From Bacillota bacterium (GTDB lineage Bacteria; Bacillota; Clostridia; Acetivibrionales; DTU013), in assembly GCA_023412915.1 (NCBI GenBank), contig JAEZRE010000003.1, positions 1 through 15,274 of the forward strand: a DNA stretch of 15,274 nucleotides. Reading direction: 5' to 3'. The position numbers and the translations under genes are program-made. Positions 1 through 6,497 of the stretch are shown here, one piece after another. Each line of letters starts with the position of its first letter. Position 1 is the first letter of the stretch. The notes below the pieces were generated by a model, which searched no databases, was not told the DNA's origin, and saw only the letters and a program-made list of their open reading frames with translations.

Positions 1-320
1 CTTATCTCGGGCTGGTAAGGAGTATAAGCCGTGTAGAACTCAGGTTTTGAGATGATATGCCCGACTATGGAAGGTATGAAATGGTCATAGGCGCCTGCTC
101 CAAGAAAACAGGCATACTCCTCCGAATTCACGTTTCTGCGTGCAAGCGCCTTCATATGTGAAGCGAGTTCAGGCTCCGACATGCCTTCCGGAAGATCCAG
201 CCTGCCTCTGAATCTCAGATTTGCAGGAATATCCGAAAACAGGCTTTCAATATCCGGGAGCCCTATCGCAGCCAGCATCTGCTCCCGGTCTTCCTCGGTT
301 TTGGGAATATATCGGGACAT
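1..320 (-). CDS. gcvPA: Glycine dehydrogenase (decarboxylating) subunit 1, GcvPA; 3' part outside window
   Basis: This is the N-terminal 106 residues of the alpha half of the pyridoxal-phosphate P-protein, which decarboxylates glycine and passes the aminomethyl group to lipoyl-GcvH in the cytoplasm. The visible start MSRYIPKTEEDREQML and the stretch FLGAGAYDHFIPSIV are typical of GcvPA in organisms with a split P-protein; the PLP lysine is on the partner subunit GcvPB, expected just beyond the left edge. ATG at 320 is chosen because AAGGAGG lies just upstream, inside the end of gcvH, and only 2 bp separate it from the gcvH stop, so translation is probably coupled. The C-terminus is missing because of the window edge, not because of damage. 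Confidence 0.93.
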   Translation of the reverse strand, partial: MSRYIPKTEEDREQMLAAIGLPDIESLFSDIPANLRFRGRLDLPEGMSEPELASHMKALARRNVNSEEYACFLGAGAYDHFIPSIVGHIISKPEFYTAYTPYQPEI

Positions 321-322
321 CG

Positions 323-706
323 TCAGCCCTCCTTAGCGCAGAAATCCGCATATTGCTGTTCATTCATCAATCCATCGAGCTCCGACAGGTCATCCGCTTC
401 AAGAACTGCGATCCAGTTTTCATACGGTTCCGCGTTCAGCAGTTCGGGAGAATCGTTCAATGCATCATTTACCTCCACGACTATGCCCGATACGGGTGAA
501 TATACATCCGACGCCGTTTTGACCGATTCCACGACACTTACCTGTTCTCCTGCCTTAAGCTTTTTCCCAGCCTTGGGCAGCTCGACAAAAACGATATCTC
601 CCATGGCGTGCTGGGCATAATCCGATATGCCTATGTAAACCCTTTCGCCTTCGGCCCTCGCCCATTCGTGTTCCCTGGTAAATTTCGTTCTCTGATAGGT
701 TTTCAT
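323..706 (-). CDS. gcvH: Glycine cleavage system H protein
   Basis: A 127-residue lipoyl carrier protein, the normal length for GcvH. It shuttles the aminomethyl intermediate between the P, T and L proteins. The lipoyl-lysine motif ESVKTASDVYSPVSG is intact, with Lys63 as the attachment site, and the N-terminal REHEW motif is present. A GAGGAGG ribosome binding site lies about 7 bp before ATG 706. It follows gcvT after a repeat-filled spacer of about 205 bp and precedes gcvPA by 2 bp, so it should be in the same riboswitch-controlled transcript. The lipoate ligase at 2875-3897 is the likely modifying enzyme. Confidence 0.96.
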   Translation of the reverse strand: MKTYQRTKFTREHEWARAEGERVYIGISDYAQHAMGDIVFVELPKAGKKLKAGEQVSVVESVKTASDVYSPVSGIVVEVNDALNDSPELLNAEPYENWIAVLEADDLSELDGLMNEQQYADFCAKEG

Positions 707-752
707 AAAACATCCTCCTCGATATTATATAGTCAGATCCTTACCGCATCCT

Positions 753-948
753 GTTTCCTGTCTATCGTTACACGTTACTTCTATGTACTCGCTATGTTTC
801 TTTTATAATCGCATCCCGTTTCTTCCATAGACTCGCCCGGTTTCCTCTATAAGCACAATCCGTTTCTTCTATAGATTCGTCCGGCTTCTTGTATAAATCG
901 GACTGTTTCTCTTATAACCCCGTTCTGTTTCTCTTGTAGAAGGGAAGC
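753..948. repeat. Nine degenerate head-to-tail copies of a 22-bp repeat at the gcvT 3' end
   Basis: On the plus strand a core like GTTTCTTCTATA recurs with starts at 753, 774, 796, 818, 840, 862, 884, 905 and 927. All spacings are 21 or 22 bp. The copy at 927 encodes, on the minus strand, the conserved GcvT C-terminal residues PFYKRN, and the gcvT stop codon falls in the copy at 905. The other copies fill most of the gcvT-gcvH spacer. The array therefore looks like repeated duplication of the end of gcvT. There are no unique spacers between copies. Confidence 0.8.
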
Positions 949-2177
949 TCGACGATACGTGCCGAATACAGGGCATCGCGCACCTTCACTTCGATCATGC
1001 CGCCTGCTTCCGTATTTACTCCGGAGCCGCCTTTTCCAGTGTTATCTTCACCAATACGGCCTTTTCCGCTACAACCTTCACCAATTCCGTCTTTCCCAGT
1101 GCTGCTTTCTCCAGTGCCGCTTCCGCCTGAGCCTCCTTCTTGGGCGCCGCTTCTTCGGGCGCAAGAAATATCGACGAGTGCGAGGCCCATATTCTTCTTA
1201 AGCGTCGGGAAAAAGCCCCCGCTCGTAACATAACCGGCCCAGCGGCCATTACAGTAAACCTCGTAGCCGCCTCTCGGCACGGCGCGGTCAATCATCTCAA
1301 AACCGATGATCCTGCTTTCGAGGTTTCCCTGCAGTTGCTTAAGTAAAGGCTCTCTTCCGTTGAACCCGCCCTTTTCCGGTTTTATGAACCTCTGCAGGCC
1401 TGCCATAACCGGGGTTATGACCCCCGACAGCTCCTGGCCGTAAAGGGGCATTGCCGACTCGAGCCTGAGAGTATCTCTTGCGCCCAAACCTGCCGGTTCC
1501 AGACCGTACGGCTTTCCCTTTTCGATCAGCATATCCCACAGCCTGACAGCATCGTCCGGTCTGCAGTAAATTTCGAATCCGTCCTCGCCCGTATAACCCG
1601 ACCGTGACAGGAATACCTTCAACCCGCCTACCGAAGCTTCAGTCGTATAGTGGTAATACTTAAGCCGATCCGGGTCATCTGACGTCAACCGCTTCAAAAT
1701 CGTTACAGCTTCCGGACCCTGCAGCGCAAGCTGCGCAAATTCGGACGAACGGTCGGTAACAGTTACGTGTGCACTCTTGTTTCTACTCAGCCATTCAAAA
1801 TCCTTGCTCGTATTAGCCGCATTTACCACTAGCAAATAGTCATTGTCTTTTAACTTGTAGACAATTAGGTCATCCACGGTACTTCCGTCAGGGTAGCACA
1901 TCGGCGAATATACTGCCTTTCCGGGCTTCACGTCGATGTCGTTCACAAGCATTCTCTGAAGATAGTCCAGAGCGTCTTCACCGCTGACCTCGATCTCCCC
2001 CATGTGGGAGACATCGAACAATCCGGCTTTCGTCCTGACGCATTCGTGCTCCTTCAATATTCCGGCGTATTGCACCGGGAGCAGCCATCCGTGAAAATCG
2101 ACCATTTTCCCGCCGGCAGCCACGTGCGCTTCGTAAAGCGGCGTCTTTTGCGGTTCGTGTAATTCCTGTTTCTCCAT
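912..2177 (-). CDS. gcvT: Glycine cleavage system T protein (aminomethyltransferase) with Gly-rich insert
   Basis: This enzyme moves the aminomethyl carbon from GcvH to tetrahydrofolate and releases ammonia. The 421 residues carry the usual family landmarks: TPLYEAHVAAGGKMVDFHGW near residue 12, GLFDVSHMGE (52-61), SRSGYTGEDGFE (191-202), GLGARDTLRLE (230-240) and the C-terminal LPFYKR. ATG 2177 is preferred over an upstream in-frame TTG at 2198, because AGGAGG sits at 2188-2193, 10 bp before ATG. The protein is about 50 residues longer than typical GcvT. The excess is one insert (residues 343-393) of Gly/Ser/Thr-rich low complexity in the C-terminal barrel, between VDISCA and the strand MIEVKVRD. 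All other regions look intact, so it is probably active. Confidence 0.95.
   Translation of the reverse strand: MEKQELHEPQKTPLYEAHVAAGGKMVDFHGWLLPVQYAGILKEHECVRTKAGLFDVSHMGEIEVSGEDALDYLQRMLVNDIDVKPGKAVYSPMCYPDGSTVDDLIVYKLKDNDYLLVVNAANTSKDFEWLSRNKSAHVTVTDRSSEFAQLALQGPEAVTILKRLTSDDPDRLKYYHYTTEASVGGLKVFLSRSGYTGEDGFEIYCRPDDAVRLWDMLIEKGKPYGLEPAGLGARDTLRLESAMPLYGQELSGVITPVMAGLQRFIKPEKGGFNGREPLLKQLQGNLESRIIGFEMIDRAVPRGGYEVYCNGRWAGYVTSGGFFPTLKKNMGLALVDISCARRSGAQEGGSGGSGTGESSTGKDGIGEGCSGKGRIGEDNTGKGGSGVNTEAGGMIEVKVRDALYSARIVELPFYKRNRTGL
1023..1112 (-). repeat. Three 30-bp (10-residue) tandem repeats inside gcvT
   Basis: Residues 356-385 of GcvT read GESSTGKDGI, GEGCSGKGRI and GEDNTGKGGS, three in-frame copies of a 10-residue unit. 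They lie in a wider Gly/Ser-rich insert (about 999-1151). The unit length is a multiple of three, so the frame is kept. It fits a surface loop expanded by slippage or local duplication. Confidence 0.75.
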
Positions 2178-2246
2178 AGTCCGGATACCTCCTGTCAATA
2201 ATATGCGCTAAATTATAAAAATCACCAGTACACCAAGCGCCGCCAA

Positions 2247-2328
2247 TTTTTGAACAAAGTTTCGCAGAGGTTAATTGTGCCGGCACATAAACGGCATTGT
2301 AGTGCTGCGCGGCAACTTGCTCTGTTCC
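2247..2328 (-). repeat. Hairpin-bearing repeat element, copy B (gcvT leader)
   Basis: On the minus strand this stretch reads GCAGCAC, 13 nt, ATGTGC, a GGCACAAT block and finally TTTGTTCAAAA, and it contains the perfect palindrome TGTGCCGGCACA (2276-2287). A diverged copy in the same orientation lies at 2682-2746. It occupies the gap between the riboswitch terminator and gcvT, so it would be part of the gcvT leader RNA. No gene is supported in 2178-2340. Confidence 0.45.
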
Positions 2329-2340
2329 AAAAAAGCAAAA

Positions 2341-2385
2341 CAAAAAACAGAGAAAAACGACAAATATAAATCGTCATTTTCTCTG
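2341..2385 (-). terminator. Rho-independent terminator of the glycine riboswitch
   Basis: On the minus strand CAGAGAAAA...ACGA pairs with TCGTTTTTCTCTG across a short AT-rich loop, with a small bulge in the stem, and is followed by a run of six T. It lies directly after the second riboswitch aptamer and before gcvT, so it is probably the expression platform. Its first five bases (CAGAG, 2385-2381) can instead pair with CTCTG at 2479-2475. Confidence 0.75.
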
Positions 2386-2596
2386 TTTTGTAACCTGAGA
2401 GATTCGATTCAGCCGGACATCATTGATCATCCGTGCTCGTAACCTTGCTCCTTCGGTGCTATGCTTGAGCTTTTCAGAGTTTAGTCAGACTGCAGCCCTT
2501 TTGCCTGAAAGATTCGTTACCGGGGTGACGCCCCCGCAACTTACTTCTTCGGCTCCCTTTATACCTTTGGGACTCTCCTGCAGCCATCATCCTGGC
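2381..2596 (-). promoter_or_regulatory. Tandem glycine riboswitch upstream of gcvT
   Basis: Two consecutive aptamers can be read on the minus strand. The first has GGAGAGTCCC, then GCCGAAGAAGTAAG, and ends GAATCTTTCAGGCAAAAGG. The second has CTCTGAAAAGCTC, then CACCGAAGGAGCAAGG, and ends GAATCTCTCAGG. The GCCGAAG/ACCGAAGGAGCAA and CTCAGG signatures are those of the glycine riboswitch class (Rfam RF00504). Position before the gcvT operon agrees. The closing stem of the second aptamer (CTCTG with CAGAG) shares its 3' arm with the terminator, which suggests that glycine binding prevents termination and turns the operon on. Confidence 0.9.
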
Positions 2597-2618
2597 TTAT
2601 TAAATTGTTCCGCCTTCT

Positions 2619-2647
2619 ATTATATTACTCTGCCTTCCTTTTTGCTA
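2619..2647 (-). promoter_or_regulatory. Possible vegetative promoter of the gcv operon
   Basis: A perfect TATAAT (2624-2619, minus strand) lies about 23 bp upstream of the first aptamer, a sensible distance for a transcription start near 2612. The hexamer 17 bp upstream is TAGCAA, a weak match to TTGACA, so the call rests mainly on the -10 box and position. Confidence 0.35.
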
Positions 2648-2681
2648 CTATATAAATAGCAAACATATCTAGCCCTCGCGA

Positions 2682-2746
2682 TTTTGAACAAGCAAGCTCA
2701 TTGCTGCAGCACATAAGCTGTATTAATGTGCTGCATAGCAATTTCC
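2682..2746 (-). repeat. Hairpin-bearing repeat element, copy A
   Basis: It contains a perfect 9-bp inverted repeat GCAGCACAT / ATGTGCTGC with an 11-nt loop (2706-2734), extended by TTGCT / AGCAA after a 2-nt bulge. Read on the minus strand it has GGAA, TTGC, GCAGCAC, 13 nt, ATGTGC and TTGTTCAAAA, in the same order as the copy at 2247-2328. No T-run follows on either strand, so it is not a standard terminator. Confidence 0.5.
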
Positions 2747-2765
2747 GATATGTGCCAATCAAAAA

Positions 2766-2854
2766 GCGAAACAAAAGAACCGTCCCTGCGTTTCGAAAAA
2801 TGAAACAAAAGAACCGTCCCCGCGTTTCGCGTCCCTGCGTTTCGCTGCGTTTCG
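2766..2854. repeat. Two near-identical 27-bp ACCGTCCC repeats plus a partial copy
   Basis: GAAACAAAAGAACCGTCCCT followed by GCGTTTC occurs at 2768-2794, and again with one base changed at 2802-2828. A partial remnant with GTCCC and two GCGTTTCG blocks follows to 2854. Each copy begins with GAAAC and ends with GTTTC, so it could fold as a short hairpin. Similar GAAAC...ACCGTCCC...GTTTC sequences are, as I recall, dispersed in many Bacillota genomes. The region 2655-2874 has no supportable gene. Confidence 0.6.
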
Positions 2855-2874
2855 TTCGGGCCAGGATGCCCCGT

Positions 2875-3897
2875 TTACAAGCTCCTGTTACCGAGCCATT
2901 CGGCTAGCTCCAGCGCCATCTGTCTGCAATTGTCTGCAGAGATGCAGTCGGACGTCGACGCGGCGGAAACCGACAGTCGCTTCAAAAGCTCCTTCGAATT
3001 ATACGGGCAGCCCGCTAAAATGTCCGGCAACGCGGCTATATACGCCTCTTCCATCGCATCTGAAAAAACCTTTGCACTGCTTACGATGCCGTTCTCGATC
3101 TTCAATCCAATCTCGACACCGCCCCAGGCGAACCTGTTTGCAAGCTCAACGTCGAAATCGGTCGTCCCGCCGTAGCGCCATGCCCATGACGAATACCTCG
3201 CATACAGCTCCTCTATGGCCTCCCTGTCTTCCTTCCTGTCAGTTACGCAATACTCTACAGGCGATGTGCAGCCGTACAACGTCCGGAAGGAATCCGTCAT
3301 TGCCTGCGCCACTTCCATCACCGTAAGCTTCGGCACAATTTCCGACAGGTTCACGACCCGGGACTGCACCGATTTTATTCCCTTTGAACGCATTTTATCC
3401 TCGGAGACCTGCAAATACCTGGCCATCCTGTCGAAATCGGCAGAAATCAATATGGTGCCGTGATGATAAGCGCTGTTCCCTCTTATGTAGAACGCGTTGC
3501 CAGAAAACTTGCGGCCATCGGCAGTGATGTCGTTCCTGCCGCTTTTTTGGGCATTTATGCCAAGCCTGCCGACAGCTTTGAGTATCGTTTCCATTTGCCT
3601 GTTCAGGTCGTATACTTCCCTTCCGGCAATAAAAGTGAAGTTGAGATTCCCGTCGTCATGGAAAACGGCGCCGCCGCCAGATAGCCTCCTGGCAAGCTTT
3701 CCTCCTTCGCTTTCCAGCAGTTCGGATTTGCACTCGCGCCACGGATTCTGGTTTCGGCCTATAACAACCGTATTCCGGTTCTGCCACAGGTATAATATGC
3801 ATTGCCCAGGTTCCACCTGCGAGAGCAGGAATTCCTCGACCGCCAGGTTCCACCAGGGATCCTTCGTACTCGTTTGTATGATTCGCGCACCGTTCAT
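2875..3897 (-). CDS. lplA: Lipoate-protein ligase A
   Basis: A 340-residue enzyme that activates lipoate with ATP and attaches it to a lysine on lipoyl domains, here most likely GcvH. The BPL/LplA fold signatures are clear: RRLSGGGAVFHDDGNLNFTF (70-89), the catalytic-lysine motif DGRKFSGNA with Lys130, and HHGTIL (145-150). The length and a C-terminal accessory domain fit the LplA/LplJ class rather than the shorter octanoyl transferases. ATG 3897 has GGAGGG about 9 bp upstream. It lies upstream of the riboswitch on the same strand, with its own start region, so it is probably transcribed separately from gcvT. I see no convincing terminator after its stop. Confidence 0.93.
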   Translation of the reverse strand: MNGARIIQTSTKDPWWNLAVEEFLLSQVEPGQCILYLWQNRNTVVIGRNQNPWRECKSELLESEGGKLARRLSGGGAVFHDDGNLNFTFIAGREVYDLNRQMETILKAVGRLGINAQKSGRNDITADGRKFSGNAFYIRGNSAYHHGTILISADFDRMARYLQVSEDKMRSKGIKSVQSRVVNLSEIVPKLTVMEVAQAMTDSFRTLYGCTSPVEYCVTDRKEDREAIEELYARYSSWAWRYGGTTDFDVELANRFAWGGVEIGLKIENGIVSSAKVFSDAMEEAYIAALPDILAGCPYNSKELLKRLSVSAASTSDCISADNCRQMALELAEWLGNRSL

Positions 3898-3995
3898 TTG
3901 ACGTAGCCCTCCGAATTACTTAATTATAAAGTTCCTGCCATCATATTTCAATCCGTAAAGAGTGCTTTACACAAAGCTCCCTAAACCTTTTTATT

Positions 3996-4033
3996 TGTTA
4001 TATGTAACATAACACAATGTTTGTAAATATTAT
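3996..4033 (+). promoter_or_regulatory. Possible promoter with inverted repeat upstream of the amphi-Trp gene
   Basis: The 166-bp divergent spacer contains TGTTAT, 7 nt, ATAACA (3996-4014), a perfect 6-bp inverted repeat of operator type. A TATTAT box (4028-4033) preceded at 18 bp by GTAACA (4004-4009) could be a vegetative promoter, which the inverted repeat would overlap. Matches are moderate only. Confidence 0.25.
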
Positions 4034-4067
4034 GTAAAAGAACTATTTTTTTAAGGAGTGCAAATGC

Positions 4068-4301
4068 ATGAAGTATCAGGAAGCAAATATCGGCTCAAGG
4101 ACAGAATTTGGAGAGTACATTAAAAAGGTTATCCCTGATCTGTTTGCAGGCAGGCTTGCAGTCGAAGGCAAAACAGTTACCCTTCCCGCAGACCTTGACC
4201 TTGACTACAAGGTCAAGTACGACGATGACGATGCGGGCGGCTCGTTTACTCTCAAAGTAACATGGGAAAACCCCAACGTCGAAATCAACCTTGATGAATA
4301 A
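4068..4301 (+). CDS. Small amphi-Trp domain protein
   Basis: A 77-residue soluble acidic protein. The C-terminal half, with VEGKTVTLPADLDLDYKVKY followed by a charged Asp-rich turn and TLKVTWENP, matches my recollection of the amphi-Trp domain family (TIGR04354), named for an amphipathic strand with a conserved Trp, here Trp66. Molecular function of the family is not established. ATG 4068 follows AAGGAG at 9 bp. It is separated from the coat cluster by 90 bp with a strong hairpin, so co-regulation with that cluster is uncertain. No signal peptide or membrane segment is visible. Confidence 0.65.
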   Translation: MKYQEANIGSRTEFGEYIKKVIPDLFAGRLAVEGKTVTLPADLDLDYKVKYDDDDAGGSFTLKVTWENPNVEINLDE

Positions 4302-4316
4302 ACTTAAGCGGGCTGT

Positions 4317-4339
4317 TCAGGGGGAGCTTCTCCCCCTGA
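4317..4339 (+). terminator. Perfect 10-bp GC-rich hairpin before the coat cluster
   Basis: TCAGGGGGAG and CTCCCCCTGA pair perfectly around a 3-nt loop. There is no T-run after it, so it may be a weak terminator for the amphi-Trp gene, a transcript-end stabiliser, or a structured leader of the next gene. Confidence 0.4.
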
Positions 4340-4391
4340 TACAATATCACGAGGAATTCAGGATACTACAGATTAATGGGGGGAGAAAGAA

Positions 4392-5432
4392 ATGAGCGGT
4401 ATATCTTCTGCCACGCAGGAACCATTGGAGAACGTGCTTGAGCATTATCCGTTAAAATTTTCAGATATCAGAGGCGAATCCTACAAAGGAAAAAAAGGAG
4501 TATGGTGGATCACGACAAATGAAGGTGTGAAGATACTCAAAAAAGTTTCCAACTCCGAGCAGACCCTGCAGTTCATACTTGATTCAGTCAGGCATCTGGC
4601 TGCCAACGGAATCGATCTTCCGGGAGTTAACCTGACAAAGGACGGAAAGGAATATGTCTGTCTTGAAGAAGTATGTTATGTCGTTACAGATGCGATCGAA
4701 GGCAGGAATCCCAACTATGGCTCGGCGGAAGAGCTGGCCCTGGTCGCACGCTCTCTGGGCAGGTTCCACAGGGCTTCAAAAGGCTTTCATCCTTCTCCCT
4801 TAACAAAACCCAAGTATCACCTCGGCTTATGGGTCGAGGATTATACGGAACAATTGGCAGATATCAAATCATATTATGAAGGCGAATGCTTGAAAAATAC
4901 GCGCGATGTTATAGGCAATGCTGTGGTCGACAGCTTCCCCGAATTTTTTGAACGGGCCCGAAAGGCTATAGATGGCCTTAGGGGACGTGAATATGCAGAC
5001 TGGACTCAGGAAGCCGAAAAGGCAGGTTGCCTGTGCCATCAGGACTATGCCGCCGGGAACCTGATTCTGACCCCGAAGGGCAGGCTGTTTGTTCTGGATA
5101 CCGATTCAATTACGGTCGACATAGCCGCAAGAGACATACGAAAATTACTGAACAAGGTAATGAAAAAAATGGGCAAATGGGATATAGGGACGACAAGCCG
5201 CATCCTGAAACAGTATCAGGAGGAAAACCCCCTTACGCCTTCACAGTGGGAAGTGGTTGGGCTGGACCTTCTTTTCCCTCATCTTTACCTCGGCGCAGTA
5301 AACAAATTTATCTACAAGCGGGATCAAGAATGGTCGAACGAAAAATATCTTGAGAGGATAAACGAAATGACCGGATTTGAAAAAAGCGCAATGCCCGTAC
5401 TGAAAGAATTTAAATCAATTATCCCCGTATGA
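4392..5432 (+). CDS. CotS-family spore coat protein, kinase-like (first copy)
   Basis: A 346-residue protein of the CotS/CotI/YutH family, which has an aminoglycoside-phosphotransferase-like kinase fold and is found in spore coats. The kinase landmarks are present: a candidate ATP-binding Lys in GVKILKK (about 47), the catalytic loop CHQDYAAGN (HQD 216-218, Asn223) and the metal-binding FVLDTDS (233-239), followed by the family motif ARDIRKLL (246-253). Catalytic residues are intact, so it could phosphorylate a sugar or protein; no substrate is known. ATG 4392 follows GGGGGGAG. It heads a tight plus-strand cluster with a second, diverged CotS-type gene 28 bp downstream. No signal peptide, as expected for a mother-cell protein. 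Confidence 0.87.
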   Translation: MSGISSATQEPLENVLEHYPLKFSDIRGESYKGKKGVWWITTNEGVKILKKVSNSEQTLQFILDSVRHLAANGIDLPGVNLTKDGKEYVCLEEVCYVVTDAIEGRNPNYGSAEELALVARSLGRFHRASKGFHPSPLTKPKYHLGLWVEDYTEQLADIKSYYEGECLKNTRDVIGNAVVDSFPEFFERARKAIDGLRGREYADWTQEAEKAGCLCHQDYAAGNLILTPKGRLFVLDTDSITVDIAARDIRKLLNKVMKKMGKWDIGTTSRILKQYQEENPLTPSQWEVVGLDLLFPHLYLGAVNKFIYKRDQEWSNEKYLERINEMTGFEKSAMPVLKEFKSIIPV

Positions 5433-5460
5433 CCGCCACCGGTTGAAAGGATTGAGAATT

Positions 5461-6492
5461 TTGACAAACATCTATGATACAGCATTAGACGCAAAAGCTT
5501 CCGATAGTCTGGCACTGAATGTATTGAAGGAGTATGGGATCACCCCCGACAGGATTACTATGGTGCAGGGCGGAAGTATCAAAACAGTCTGGAAACTTTC
5601 CGCGAACGGCAGTCAATTCTGTCTGAAGAGGCTCAAGCAGACTATGGATAAAGCTGCATTTTCCGTAAATGCACAGATATATGTCCGGAATTCCGGAGGG
5701 AAAGTGCCCGGAGTAATTCTGAACAAATCCGGAAAGCCAATCACGGAATATGAGGAGCAGCTTTTCGTGCTTTATGAATGGATAAACGGAAATGATCTTG
5801 GTTTTGGAATACCGTCGGAGCTGAAACAGGCAATCCAGGGACTTGCAGCGTTTCATGCAGCTTCGAAAGGTTATGCGCCGGAAGAACAAGCCAGGATATC
5901 TACCAAGCTTGGTAAATGGCCCGAACAATACCGTTCGATCAAAAACAAACTGACCGACTGGAAGAAAACTGCACTGAACGATGGTGCAAGCCCCGCCCAC
6001 CAGGCTTATTCCGGTTGTGCCGACTCCATTATAGGAATGGCCGACAGGGCCATCGCAAGACTCGAGGCGTCGAAATACTCAAAGCTTACGGAGGAAGGCT
6101 CAAAATCCATAGTATTGTGTCATCAGGACTTCGGCAGGGGTAATGTCCTGGCAGCCAGTGACGGGATATATGTACTCGATCTGGACGGCGTGACGTTCGA
6201 CCTGCCGGCAAGGGACCTCAGAAAGATAATTGGAAAGATCGCGGATAATACGGGAAACTGGTCTGCCGAAACCATAAGCGAAATACTTCACTGGTATACG
6301 GAAAAAAATCCTTTGTCCGACGAAGAAAAAGAAACTCTTTATATAGATCTAATATTTCCGCATCGTTTTTACGGTCTGGTCAAAAACCTGTATCAGAATG
6401 GAAAAGCGCTTAAAGCTTCCGAGATTGATAGAACCGCGAAGCTCGAAGAAGCCGGGGAGGCGCTTTTAGAAACTTTGCTTAAAAAGGAGTGA
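5461..6492 (+). CDS. CotS-family spore coat protein, kinase-like (second copy)
   Basis: A 343-residue paralogue of the preceding gene. Motifs: FCLKRLK with Lys56, LYEWINGND (104-112), the catalytic loop CHQDFGRGN (220-228), LDLDG (239-243) and ARDLRKIIGKI (250-260). The similarity to the first copy is clear in motifs but low overall, so the duplication is old. Three in-frame TTG codons could start it (5443, 5452, 5461). I chose 5461 because GAAAGGA at 5445-5451 is then a ribosome binding site 9 bp upstream, while the other two overlap or abut it. The stop overlaps the ribosome binding site of the next gene. Confidence 0.87.
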   Translation: MTNIYDTALDAKASDSLALNVLKEYGITPDRITMVQGGSIKTVWKLSANGSQFCLKRLKQTMDKAAFSVNAQIYVRNSGGKVPGVILNKSGKPITEYEEQLFVLYEWINGNDLGFGIPSELKQAIQGLAAFHAASKGYAPEEQARISTKLGKWPEQYRSIKNKLTDWKKTALNDGASPAHQAYSGCADSIIGMADRAIARLEASKYSKLTEEGSKSIVLCHQDFGRGNVLAASDGIYVLDLDGVTFDLPARDLRKIIGKIADNTGNWSAETISEILHWYTEKNPLSDEEKETLYIDLIFPHRFYGLVKNLYQNGKALKASEIDRTAKLEEAGEALLETLLKKE

Positions 6493-6497
6493 ACATA

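Noticed and set aside
753..948. 22-bp array as a CRISPR array
   Set aside because: Copies are contiguous without unique spacers, are degenerate, and overlap the end of gcvT; no cas gene is present.
1978..2343. Minus-strand open frame starting in the gcvT leader (121 codons)
   Set aside because: More than half lies inside gcvT in another frame, the start is an unsupported TTG in an A/T-rich run, and the sequence is not recognisable.
2423..2659. Plus-strand open frame of 78 codons
   Set aside because: It lies over the riboswitch on the opposite strand, has no ribosome binding site and no recognisable sequence.
2701..2740. Strong hairpin as terminator of lplA
   Set aside because: No T-run follows on the minus strand, and it lies 135 bp beyond the lplA stop; it fits better as part of a repeat element.
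3460..3684. Plus-strand frames inside lplA
   Set aside because: They are shadows of the conserved ligase coding sequence and have no supporting start sites.
4338..4370. Sigma-E-like boxes (GATACAAT, GATACT) before the first CotS gene
   Set aside because: The -10-like boxes are partial and I find no -35 box at the right distance; too weak to list.
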